Source: JAJTCH01 sp040386195
Lineage (GTDB): Bacteria > Pseudomonadota > Alphaproteobacteria > Rickettsiales > UBA1997
Assembly: GCA_040386195.1 (NCBI GenBank)
Contig: JAZKFV010000007.1
Coordinates: forward strand, 1-41,299
DNA length: 41,299 nt
Direction: 5' to 3'
Shown here: piece after piece, positions 7,287 through 15,744 of the stretch
Numbering within the stretch: the stretch's first letter is position 1
Layout of the letters: every line of letters begins with the position of its first letter
The notes under the pieces: model-generated
The model's input: the letters and a program-made list of their open reading frames with translations, nothing else
What the model was told of the DNA's origin: nothing
Databases searched by the model: none
Made by a program: the position numbers and the translations under genes

Positions 7287-8416
7287 TGTTTTCTAATTTC
7301 GCTTCTAATCCGGACAATTCCAAAGGTCGCTTTTATCAAGAGCCAGATTGTCAATTTCGCTCAATTTATGGGCGTGATCGTGATCGTATTATCAACTCCA
7401 CCGCTTTTCGCCGTTTGCAATATAAAACTCAGGTTTTTGTTAATCACCAAGGCGATCATTATCGCACTCGTTTAACTCATTCTTTGGAAGTGGCGCAAAT
7501 TGCGCGCTGGATTGCTTCGGGCCTTGGCTGCAATAAAGATTTAGCCGAAGTAGTTTCACTGGCTCACGATTTAGGCCACACGCCTTTTGGCCATGCTGGC
7601 GAAGATGCGCTCAATGCCAAGATGCAAAAATTCGGCGGCTTTTCGCATAATGCTCACGCTTTAAAATTAATCACCGAGCTTGAACATTTATATCTTGATT
7701 TTGACGGCTTAAATTTATCGTGGGAAATGTTGGAAGGCGTGGTTAAGCATAACGGCGCTATTAAAGATTTATCTAAAACTCATCATTACATCAGAGAATA
7801 TAATCAAAAAAATGATTTGGATTTAGCGCGCCAGCCTTCAATTGAAGCTCAAATCTCAGCAATTTCTGATGATATCGCTTATAATAATCACGATATTGAA
7901 GATGGAATTAGAGCTGAATTATTCAGCATAAAAGATCTTTTGGATTTGCCTTTTGTGGGTGAAAAATTCCAAGAAGTTTTACAAAAAAGCCCAAAAGCCA
8001 GAAGAGAATTATTGGTTTCAGAAGCGAAAAGAAGAATCGTCAATGATATGGTTTTGGATGTGATTTCTAATACTAAAAATAACATCAAAAAATATCAAAT
8101 TGATAACAATGAAGATGTGAGAAATTGTCCACAATTTTTAGTACAATTTTCTGAAGAGATGGAAATTGCTCATCAAAGTCTGAAAAAGTTTTTGATGGAA
8201 AATATGTATCGTCATCACAAAGTTAATCGCATGACTGCATCAGCTCACAAAATAGTTGGCGGCTTGTTTGATTTTTTCATCCAAAATCCAAACTGCTTGC
8301 CAGAACATCATCAAATTGACAGCCTTGATCCTCAAGATTTAGCCATCAATGTTTCCGACTACATCGCCGGAATGACTGATCGATTTGCGATTAAGGAATT
8401 TGATAATTTAATTTAA
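7286..8416 (+). CDS. dgt: dGTPase-like deoxynucleotide triphosphohydrolase
   Basis: 376-residue HD-domain enzyme of the dGTPase type-2 group common in alphaproteobacteria. It hydrolyses dNTPs to nucleoside and triphosphate and so limits dNTP pools; some homologues reduce phage replication. Metal ligands are visible as H65 (THSLEVAQIAR), H94-D95 (AHDLGHTPFGHAGED) and a later Asp in ISDDIAYNNHD (~195-196). The substrate-loop start RDRDRIINSTAFRRLQYKTQV is at 30-50. Complete, with start ATG coupled to the upstream stop by TAATG. The giant gene at 8423 begins 6 bp after its stop. Confidence 0.93.
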   Translation: MFSNFASNPDNSKGRFYQEPDCQFRSIYGRDRDRIINSTAFRRLQYKTQVFVNHQGDHYRTRLTHSLEVAQIARWIASGLGCNKDLAEVVSLAHDLGHTPFGHAGEDALNAKMQKFGGFSHNAHALKLITELEHLYLDFDGLNLSWEMLEGVVKHNGAIKDLSKTHHYIREYNQKNDLDLARQPSIEAQISAISDDIAYNNHDIEDGIRAELFSIKDLLDLPFVGEKFQEVLQKSPKARRELLVSEAKRRIVNDMVLDVISNTKNNIKKYQIDNNEDVRNCPQFLVQFSEEMEIAHQSLKKFLMENMYRHHKVNRMTASAHKIVGGLFDFFIQNPNCLPEHHQIDSLDPQDLAINVSDYIAGMTDRFAIKEFDNLI

Positions 8417-8422
8417 TTAGAA

Positions 8423-11400
8423 ATGACTAGAAGTAGTAGCGCAAAAAAACGCCTAGTTAGTAAATTGCCACAAGTTGGTGTCAAAAGGGGAGAGAAACAA
8501 TTTGATTCCTGTTTTAGCAACATTGATGATTTAATGTTGTTTCTCTTATATCCTAGATTGAAAGACGAGTCAGAAAGTGAATATGTAAGAAGGCAAATCG
8601 CTTGTTTCTTATCAAGAATTGTGTCGCCAAAAGATGGGAAATTTTTCCCCCATCAAAAAGATGAAAAATTAAAAGAGGCTATTGAAAGATTAAAAGATGT
8701 TGACGATTTATCTTTACAAGAAGCAATGGAAGTGCTCCAAGTATTTTTGTCGTGTGCTAAAAGAAATGGCAAATTAACGGGTGTTGCTGATATAGATGGC
8801 AGAAACCTTGCGCATTGCCTGACAGTTATCGATTTAATTGAAACAGAATTAGATAAGGGAACACTCCCCGCACAATTTTATTATCCAAATAGAATTCTTT
8901 CTGACTTTACTAAATTAGATCAAAAACATGAACGGCTATTAACAGTAGTTACTTTTTTTGAAAATTATGTATTTCCAAATCCAAAAGAGGCAAAAAACCA
9001 ATTTATTATTATTGCTGGACAATTTGATTATAGAAAAAAAAGATCAATTACGGATTTAATTGATCTGCTAATGGAAGTTTATCAATCACCAATTGGAAAT
9101 ACTCATCCATTTGCCAGTAATGAAAATCTTGACCGGGTTGCAAACCTTGCGATCAATTTGCTATTGATGATTTGTGAACTAAGAGAGCTAAGAAAGGAAA
9201 TAGCTGATCGCCCAGAACAATTTGTCCTCACTCAAGAGCAAGAAAAGCAAATTGCCAATTTGTTTGGTGTTGTTTTGTGTTCTCGCTCACAAAACTCATT
9301 ATATCCAAAAATGGCTAACGCTATGTATGTAATGGGCAAATTATTATTTCCGGATGCTTTGGAAAGAATTATCAAAAACAATCCCCATCTTGCGCATTTT
9401 AATATTGAAATTTTAAAAGAGCTGAATGGGTGCCAACACCCTTTTGCGCTGACTGGTATTGGAACTGACTACCCCTTTTCTTTGGAATCAGGATTAGATT
9501 TTGAGAATTATCCAGACTCCTTTATTGAAGAAATTATTGCTGAAAAAGATCGTTTATTGGCCGACAAAAGCAAACTTCAAATTGCACTAGAAAAAATTGC
9601 TATTTATGAAGGTCGATTCTCAGAAATTGATCAAGCTACTCTGGAAGAAATTTTAGATTCAATTCCTCAAGTAAGTAGTCCAGACGAAGAAAAAGCAGAG
9701 CTATTTGCAAACTTTACTTCTGCAAGACGAGAATTCTTGTGTCACTTTCTGGATCACGAAGAATTATTTCAATTAGCTCAAGGTCAAGATAAAAATTTGG
9801 TAGCTGGTATAAAAAAACGATGCGCAGAGATAAACAAAATCAAAAGAAATGATAAGATACAAGAATCTGGTGACGGATTGTATGATCGACAATTAAGACT
9901 ACAAATATGTTGTCAGAAAATCTGTCACGATTTAATTTATCAACATGTTTATCACGGGGCTTTTTGTGATATGTTGGAATCTGCAAAAGATTCTAAAAAT
10001 ACCCAGAGACAAAAGCAAAATTTGGGTATGTTATTGTTTTATATTACACAAATGTACCATGAATATTATCACGTAAAAGAAAATGGGGAGCGAAGTGCTC
10101 AGTATGTGAAAAACATTAAAGACAATCTAGAAAATAAAGCAGCATTACAAAATCTATTTAAATTATGTTTTGCATCATTCCCACAAGAGATGGCTAGTGT
10201 GATGGATAGTGTGGTGCTTGCTGGACAAGCAACTGCAGAAAATCCAACCGCCTTTGTGGACAATCAAAATTTTTTTATAAGTTTGTTTAGTATGATCTTA
10301 GAGCCCGCAATAAAAAGTTGCCCAGCAGATGTTCAGGCGCGTTTTATTGATGGTTTGATAACTTATCATAAATCTTCACCTCCAATTCCTAAAACTTTCC
10401 CCTTTTCTTACCAAGACTTTGAAAAAGTTATTAAGGGGCAATTTTATTTGCAATCATCCATTTTACGAACAACTGCAGCGAATTTTTTAGAGGCAACTTT
10501 AAAACGACCAGAAGACAAGGAATCAAGAACTGCTCTGGTTGTTTTGGCTAGTCAAGAATATGGTGGTCAACTTATTGTCGATTTCATTCACAGCACCTTT
10601 GAGTCTCCAAAAGATGAAGAGTTATTGACAGCATTAGTGTCAATCGTAGAAGAGGAAGGGCTGGATTCCAGTTTCATAAAAACGAAAGAAGCGAAAATTG
10701 TAGCTCCAGCAGTAGAGCTAACTTCAGAGGAACAAATAGCAATATTACAAGATCGTATTCGTGAGCTTGAGGAGGACATAAGAACTAGGTTTGCAAATGA
10801 AGTTCGAGCTGATGTCGCACCCCTTGATCCTTTATATCTGGCATTAGAAGCAAGAATTAGTCAGTTGGAATCTGAGTTAGACAAAACCAAAAGAAGCCTT
10901 GCTGCTTTGGAAAAAACTCACAACAAAACTCTGGATGCGCACGCAGAATTGGACAAAGAACATACAAAATTAGTTACTGGGCTTAAACAAGAAATTCAAA
11001 GTTTAAACAGCGGCAATGCCAATCTTAGAAAAAAGCTTGCCGCTTCTGACAATAAAGGTCAAACACTTGGTGGCGAACTAAGATCGATAACCCAATCTTT
11101 AGAAGAAATAAAGCGCTCTAGTCGGGAATTAAAACAAAAACTAACTGAAGCAAAAGCAGAGCCAAGACCACCGCATTCTTTAGAACCTTCTTCAAAAGAT
11201 GAGGAAATTAAGCGTCTTGAAAGTGAGCTAAAGACGCTCTCGGATCAGCAGGTAGTTTTGGAAGAGCAAAAGTTGAGCGCCGATAACAAAAACATTCAAT
11301 TATATAACAGATTATGTGGCGCAACGGGCTATGCAGAGCTTTTGCGCAAACCATTTTTAGAGCCTTTAGATGATCAAAGTTTGTATGATAGGGTGGGTTA

Positions 11401-12646
11401 TACAACTCAAGCTGTAGTGCACAGTTTTGATGCGGTTTCCAATCCATTATTTGTCGATGTAAAACCAAATGCAAAAATTTACTATGGTAGCAAAGTTTAT
11501 TATTATATTCTTGGCTCTGTTTATCGTGGTCTTCAGGACAATCCGGACAACAAGGATTTTGATATAAAAATTGCAGTTGGCGATGTTGGTAAAGCTCTGG
11601 ATAAAATCAAAGCCAACGCCCAACAAAATGGCTATTCTATTGCAAAAAATCCTGAGCAATTCACTGATGAACGCGGCAAAAAAGGGTTTAATATCAAGCT
11701 AAAACATTCCCAATCACCTGGTCCAATTGATATAACAATTTTAGAAGGTGATACTATAGATGTTGGTGGTGGTTTTCAATTTTACGGTCAAAGGCCTTTT
11801 ATTGACGCGACAACCAAAACATTATTTGTTTTTGGATCTTCCAATCATCCACAAATTGATGCTTTAGTTTTTTTACGACACGTTCAGCAAGATCTAGATT
11901 TTGTCTATACACCCAATTTTGAGACTAACAAACTTTTTGAAGCATTGTTTCTAAAAGATAATTTTTCTGGATTGCCGCCACACATTTTTAGTGAGACAAA
12001 ATTTCATCAGCGAATTGCTGAAGAATTTGAGCAAGGTTATGATGCGCAGGTGCGACAAGCACAGAATTTTGATCGATTTGTAATTGATCATTTTACTAAT
12101 CTGAAACCAGAAGGAATAATAAAAGACCACAGATATGAACAATTAAGAGGTTTATTTTTTGCCCTTAAAGATAAACAAGCATTGGCAGAAAAGGCAAAAA
12201 CTACAACAGAGCCAGAACAAAAGATGTTGGAAGCAAGAGAGCAGATGGAGCAAAAATTATCGGAAGAAAGAGCGCGAATGGAGAAAATAATATCAGAAGA
12301 AAAAGAGAAGATGCGGCAAGAAATGGAGCAAGAAAAGTCAGCGGAAATTGCAAAAATTAGAGAACAAAGCCGAGCAGAACTCAAAAAACGTCAGGCTTTG
12401 GAAAAAGAATTAGACGATCTTAAAAACACAAGATCATCCCCTCCGCCTTCCGTTCAAGAAAAGCCGTGGCAAGCTGGAAGAGGATTACCGCAATCTGTAA
12501 TTAATCCAAAAAGCGCCACCCAACAATCACCGACAATACCTAACCCAGATATTAAGCCTAAATCAAGCCCATCTCTAAAAAGAGAAATGACTATCTTAAA
12601 AAGAGGCAATAACTTAGGCGCATCTTCGGGCGAGAAGCCGAGATAA
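8423..12646 (+). CDS. 1407-residue coiled-coil protein with nucleotidyltransferase-like core
   Basis: I do not recognise this protein as a whole. Residues 1-760 are mostly alpha-helical with no motif I can name and include a Cys-rich patch (LQICCQKICHDLIYQHVYH). Residues ~766-970 are predicted coiled coil. Residues ~1026-1180 look like a divergent class II nucleotidyltransferase head: YYILGSVYRGL (1027-1037) in the position of the GGxVRDxLL motif of CCA-adding/poly(A) enzymes, then KDFDIKI with D1045 and D1047, and PIDITIL with D1103 as a possible third metal ligand. A second, strongly charged coiled coil covers ~1235-1335, and a basic Pro/Ser-rich tail ends the protein. There is no signal peptide or TM helix, so it is cytoplasmic or exported by a leaderless route. 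It follows dgt by 6 bp. Function unknown. Confidence 0.72.
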   Translation: MTRSSSAKKRLVSKLPQVGVKRGEKQFDSCFSNIDDLMLFLLYPRLKDESESEYVRRQIACFLSRIVSPKDGKFFPHQKDEKLKEAIERLKDVDDLSLQEAMEVLQVFLSCAKRNGKLTGVADIDGRNLAHCLTVIDLIETELDKGTLPAQFYYPNRILSDFTKLDQKHERLLTVVTFFENYVFPNPKEAKNQFIIIAGQFDYRKKRSITDLIDLLMEVYQSPIGNTHPFASNENLDRVANLAINLLLMICELRELRKEIADRPEQFVLTQEQEKQIANLFGVVLCSRSQNSLYPKMANAMYVMGKLLFPDALERIIKNNPHLAHFNIEILKELNGCQHPFALTGIGTDYPFSLESGLDFENYPDSFIEEIIAEKDRLLADKSKLQIALEKIAIYEGRFSEIDQATLEEILDSIPQVSSPDEEKAELFANFTSARREFLCHFLDHEELFQLAQGQDKNLVAGIKKRCAEINKIKRNDKIQESGDGLYDRQLRLQICCQKICHDLIYQHVYHGAFCDMLESAKDSKNTQRQKQNLGMLLFYITQMYHEYYHVKENGERSAQYVKNIKDNLENKAALQNLFKLCFASFPQEMASVMDSVVLAGQATAENPTAFVDNQNFFISLFSMILEPAIKSCPADVQARFIDGLITYHKSSPPIPKTFPFSYQDFEKVIKGQFYLQSSILRTTAANFLEATLKRPEDKESRTALVVLASQEYGGQLIVDFIHSTFESPKDEELLTALVSIVEEEGLDSSFIKTKEAKIVAPAVELTSEEQIAILQDRIRELEEDIRTRFANEVRADVAPLDPLYLALEARISQLESELDKTKRSLAALEKTHNKTLDAHAELDKEHTKLVTGLKQEIQSLNSGNANLRKKLAASDNKGQTLGGELRSITQSLEEIKRSSRELKQKLTEAKAEPRPPHSLEPSSKDEEIKRLESELKTLSDQQVVLEEQKLSADNKNIQLYNRLCGATGYAELLRKPFLEPLDDQSLYDRVGYTTQAVVHSFDAVSNPLFVDVKPNAKIYYGSKVYYYILGSVYRGLQDNPDNKDFDIKIAVGDVGKALDKIKANAQQNGYSIAKNPEQFTDERGKKGFNIKLKHSQSPGPIDITILEGDTIDVGGGFQFYGQRPFIDATTKTLFVFGSSNHPQIDALVFLRHVQQDLDFVYTPNFETNKLFEALFLKDNFSGLPPHIFSETKFHQRIAEEFEQGYDAQVRQAQNFDRFVIDHFTNLKPEGIIKDHRYEQLRGLFFALKDKQALAEKAKTTTEPEQKMLEAREQMEQKLSEERARMEKIISEEKEKMRQEMEQEKSAEIAKIREQSRAELKKRQALEKELDDLKNTRSSPPPSVQEKPWQAGRGLPQSVINPKSATQQSPTIPNPDIKPKSSPSLKREMTILKRGNNLGASSGEKPR

Positions 12647-12693
12647 AAATAAATTAAAACTTTCAAACTCTAAACTTTAACTTAAATTAAAAT

Positions 12694-13254
12694 ATGAAAA
12701 AACTAACCAAACTTTTTACTTTTACCTTTCTATCAATCCTAACTTTTTTAATTATGACTAATGAAAACCAAGCGGCGAATGGCAAATATGATCCGCAGAA
12801 TCTTTTAACTATTGAAACTAAAAACGGCAAAATTGTTATTGAATTAATGCCGCAAGTGGCGCCTAAACATGTGGAAAGAATTAAAACTTTAGCTAATCGT
12901 GGCTTTTATGATAATGTGGTTTTTCACCGCGTTATTGATGGCTTTATGGCGCAAACTGGCGATCCGACTGGAACTGGAACTGGTGGTAGCGAACTGCCGG
13001 ATTTAAAAGCTGAATTTTCTGATGAACCACATATTCGTGGCGCATTGTCAATGGCCAGAGCCGCTAATCCCAATAGCGCTAATAGCCAATTTTTTATTGT
13101 GTTGAAAGATTCTAGATTTTTAGACGGACAATATACTGTTTTTGGTCGTGTGATTGAAGGAATGGATGTGGTCGATAAAATCAAAAAAGGCAATGGACCA
13201 AACGGAATGGTTGGCCATCCCGATAAAATGATTAAAGTGCGAGTTGGGAAATAA
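12694..13254 (+). CDS. ppiA: Periplasmic cyclophilin-type peptidyl-prolyl isomerase
   Basis: 186 residues with a signal peptide (basic MKKLTK, hydrophobic core to ~21, likely cleavage near A27/A28), so the enzyme acts in the periplasm on exported proteins. Cyclophilin active-site residues are visible: F77-H78-R79 (VVFHRVIDGFMAQTGDP), Q87 in that stretch, MARAANPNSANSQFFI around 120-134, and FGRVIEGMDVVD. Length is normal. The gene stands alone between the giant ORF (47-bp gap) and a structured spacer. PpiA versus PpiB naming rests on the signal peptide. Confidence 0.9.
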   Translation: MKKLTKLFTFTFLSILTFLIMTNENQAANGKYDPQNLLTIETKNGKIVIELMPQVAPKHVERIKTLANRGFYDNVVFHRVIDGFMAQTGDPTGTGTGGSELPDLKAEFSDEPHIRGALSMARAANPNSANSQFFIVLKDSRFLDGQYTVFGRVIEGMDVVDKIKKGNGPNGMVGHPDKMIKVRVGK

Positions 13255-13269
13255 TTTTTTAAAGATGAG

Positions 13270-13341
13270 TTGCGGGCAATAAAAAACCGAGCGGTCATAA
13301 TTTTCTTGAAAAAATCAGGGGATTTCGCTCGGTACACGCAA
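13270..13341. other. Structured spacer, possible small RNA or transcript end
   Basis: Two nested inverted repeats surround a 32-nt interior: TTGCG (13270-13274) with CGCAA (13337-13341), and ACCGAGCG (13286-13293) with CGCTCGGT (13326-13333). The interior itself can pair as ATTTT/AAAAT. A run of eight T lies downstream (about 13352-13359) but too far from the stem for a standard rho-independent terminator. Compatible with a ~100-nt structured RNA or the 3' end of the cyclophilin transcript. No known RNA family recognised. Confidence 0.35.
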
Positions 13342-13478
13342 GGAATCTTCAGTTTTTTTTCTTAGTTGTCAATAAATAAAATTCTCAGATTATAAAAAAT
13401 AATTAACATATTTTAAAAATAACCTCAAAAGTTTGGGGTTATTGATTACAGATTTTCACCACAAAAAAACCACAAATT

Positions 13479-14120
13479 ATGCACAACCAACAAATATTAT
13501 TAGAAAAATATCTCTCTAAATCCAGACTGGGCAAATATGCCCAAATTGCTCAAAGTGATGATTTAGAAAAAATATTAGAAATTTATCGTCTTAACATCAA
13601 ATATAGCGAAAAATTTTATTCGGCGTTAATTCAATTTGAAGTGATTTTAAGAAATGCAATTAATCAACAATTGATTAATGATTTTGGTTTTAACTGGTTT
13701 GAGAGCGAAAGTTTAAACTTCACAGAAACACAAAAATCTTTGATTAATTCTGTTATCTTGGATTTGAGCAATAATTCTAAAGAGATCAATAGTTGCAATG
13801 TTACTTCAAACCTAAATTTTGGTTTTTGGATTAATCTTTTTAACCGAGATTATGACAAAGACGACCGTAATTTATGGATGAAATCATTGCATAAAATTTT
13901 TGTCGATGTTGAAAATATGCCCAAAAGATCTCTGTTTAGAGAAAGACTAAAAAATTTCCACAAACTCAGAAACCGCATTTCCCATTGCGAGCCAATTGTG
14001 CAATTTCCGTTAGATAAATATTATCTGCACTTGATTGAATTTATTAGTTGGATGAGTCAAGAGCTGGCGGATTGGTTGGAAGGGGAAATAGAATTTAACT
14101 CAATTCAAAAATATCAATAA
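13479..14120 (+). CDS. Abi-like HEPN-domain protein
   Basis: 213 residues resembling the Abi-like (Abi_2/AbiD-F) group: N-terminal SRLGKYAQIA and YRLNIKYSEKFYSALIQFEVILRNAINQ (split here as two features of the same helix pair), then FGFWINLF. A C-terminal LRNRISHCEPI carries an R164-x4-H169 motif typical of HEPN ribonucleases. HEPN proteins often act as toxins, RNases or abortive-infection effectors, so an RNA-cleaving defence role is plausible but not shown. No antitoxin-like partner is adjacent: upstream is a 224-bp spacer, and hinT follows 12 bp downstream. The spacer upstream is AT-rich, with the structured region at its far end. Confidence 0.7.
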   Translation: MHNQQILLEKYLSKSRLGKYAQIAQSDDLEKILEIYRLNIKYSEKFYSALIQFEVILRNAINQQLINDFGFNWFESESLNFTETQKSLINSVILDLSNNSKEINSCNVTSNLNFGFWINLFNRDYDKDDRNLWMKSLHKIFVDVENMPKRSLFRERLKNFHKLRNRISHCEPIVQFPLDKYYLHLIEFISWMSQELADWLEGEIEFNSIQKYQ

Positions 14121-14132
14121 TTCCTAGAAAAA

Positions 14133-14513
14133 ATGCCTAGAAAATACGATTCTCAAAACATCTTTGCCAAAATTATTCGTGGCGAAATTCCTTGTGATAA
14201 AGTTTATGAAGACAATTCAGTTCTGGCTTTTCACGATATTTCTAAAGCAGCGCCAAATCATATTTTGGTAATTCCCAAAGGCGAATATATTAACTTTGCC
14301 GATTTTACTAATAACGCACAGGCTGAGGAAATTGTTGATTTTTTCAAAAAAGTCAGCCAAATTGCTGCGGTGCTGGGTTTGGATCAAAGTGGTTATCGCC
14401 TGATAACTAATAACGGCGCTGATGCTTCACAAACTGTGGCGCATTTTCACATTCATATTCTAGGTGGCAAGAAGCTTGGCGGCTTGCTGGCTGGGGATAA
14501 TTTAATCAGATAA
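14133..14513 (+). CDS. hinT: HIT-family purine nucleoside phosphoramidase (HinT-like)
   Basis: 126 residues, full length for a HinT-type hydrolase of AMP-lysine/phosphoramidates. The histidine triad HFHIHILGG has H104, H106 and H108. The N-terminal FAKIIRGEIPCDKVYED and central AFHDISKAAPNHILVIPK are typical of the family. It starts 12 bp after the HEPN gene and precedes metC by 18 bp, suggesting a shared transcript. Confidence 0.93.
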   Translation: MPRKYDSQNIFAKIIRGEIPCDKVYEDNSVLAFHDISKAAPNHILVIPKGEYINFADFTNNAQAEEIVDFFKKVSQIAAVLGLDQSGYRLITNNGADASQTVAHFHIHILGGKKLGGLLAGDNLIR

Positions 14514-14531
14514 TTTATAGGTAAAGGTCAC

Positions 14532-15731
14532 ATGGAAAAAGGAATGAGAGAAGCAACTAAAATTGTTCATGCCGGTCGCAACCCCAAAGAGCAAGGCTGG
14601 ATGGTCAATCCGCCAATCTATCAAACTTCAACGATAGTTTTTCCAACTTTGAAAGATTTGATGTATGCTGAGCGCGGCTATTCCAACAACGATTTGGTTG
14701 AGCCATATGAGTTGAAATACGGTAGATATGGCACGCAAAGCAATTTCGCTTTGGAAAAAGCGATTGCTGAATTAGAAAACGGTTATAACACTTTTGTCAC
14801 CGCCTCAGGCGCAGCCGCTATCAACACGGCTTTGGTTGCTTTTCTAAAACAAGGTGATCATATGCTTTTAGTTGACAGCACCTATTCACCAACCCGCGGA
14901 TTTGCTGATAAATTTCTGAAAAAATTAGGCGTGGAAACCACCTATTATGATCCAACAATTGGTGAAGATATTAAAAAGCTGATCAAGAAAAATACTAAAG
15001 TTATTTTTATGGAAAGCCCGGGCAGTTTGAGCTTTGAAATGCAAGATGTTCCGGCAATTTGTAAGGTTGCTAAAAAACATAATATCACCACCATTCTTGA
15101 TAATTCTTGGGCGAGTGGCATTTATTATAAACCGCTCGATCACGGCGTTGATGTGTCGGTGATGGCGGTGACTAAATATATTAACGGACATTCCGATGTG
15201 ATGATGGGCGCAATTACTATTGGTGAAAAACATTTTCGTGTGATGTATGAAGCCTTCCGTTATATGGCTTCAACCGCTGCACCGTTTTCTTGCTATATGG
15301 CGCAAAGAGGTTTGAGAACTTCCAAAATTAGAATGGATCATTGTTTTAAAAATGCGGTTGAGCTTGCCAGCTGGCTTGAGCAAAGACCGGAAGTTGAAAG
15401 AGTTTTATACCCGGCTTTACCATCCAGCGCAGGACACGCAATCTGGAAGCGCGATTTTACAGGTGCGGCTGGCTTATTCTCAATTGTTTTGGATAAAAAA
15501 TATTCTAACGAATCTTTAGCCAGAATGGTTGATAAACTCCATTATTATTCAATGGGCTATTCTTGGGGCGGCTACGAATCATTGATTCTACCATTCGACG
15601 CCACCAATGTTAGAAGCGCCACTAAATGGAATTATGGCAATAAAACTTGTTTGAGAATCAATGTTGGTTTGGAAGATATTGAAGATTTGAAAGCGGATTT
15701 GGAAGCTGGATTTAAAAGGCTAAGGAAATAA
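14532..15731 (+). CDS. metC: Cystathionine beta-lyase (PLP-dependent)
   Basis: 399 residues of the Cys/Met-metabolism PLP family. It cleaves cystathionine to homocysteine, ammonia and pyruvate. The Schiff-base lysine is K215 in VTKYINGHSDVMMG. The cofactor phosphate loop is ASGAAAINTAL, and DNSWASG provides the PLP-ring aspartate. YSWGGYESL near the C-terminus favours MetC over the gamma-synthase/lyase branch. AAAGG precedes the ATG at 14532, which supports that start; MREATK at 14544 is an alternative. No other methionine genes are nearby, so the route may be partial. Confidence 0.9.
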   Translation: MEKGMREATKIVHAGRNPKEQGWMVNPPIYQTSTIVFPTLKDLMYAERGYSNNDLVEPYELKYGRYGTQSNFALEKAIAELENGYNTFVTASGAAAINTALVAFLKQGDHMLLVDSTYSPTRGFADKFLKKLGVETTYYDPTIGEDIKKLIKKNTKVIFMESPGSLSFEMQDVPAICKVAKKHNITTILDNSWASGIYYKPLDHGVDVSVMAVTKYINGHSDVMMGAITIGEKHFRVMYEAFRYMASTAAPFSCYMAQRGLRTSKIRMDHCFKNAVELASWLEQRPEVERVLYPALPSSAGHAIWKRDFTGAAGLFSIVLDKKYSNESLARMVDKLHYYSMGYSWGGYESLILPFDATNVRSATKWNYGNKTCLRINVGLEDIEDLKADLEAGFKRLRK

Positions 15732-15744
15732 ACACATAAATAAA

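Noticed and set aside
12924..13337. Minus-strand open frame of 137 residues
   Set aside because: It is the shadow of the cyclophilin gene, whose motifs are unambiguous on the plus strand.
8423..14120. Classical MNT-HEPN toxin-antitoxin pair
   Set aside because: The nucleotidyltransferase-like segment is in a 1407-residue protein of another type and a cyclophilin gene lies between it and the HEPN gene; minimal MNT proteins are small and adjacent.
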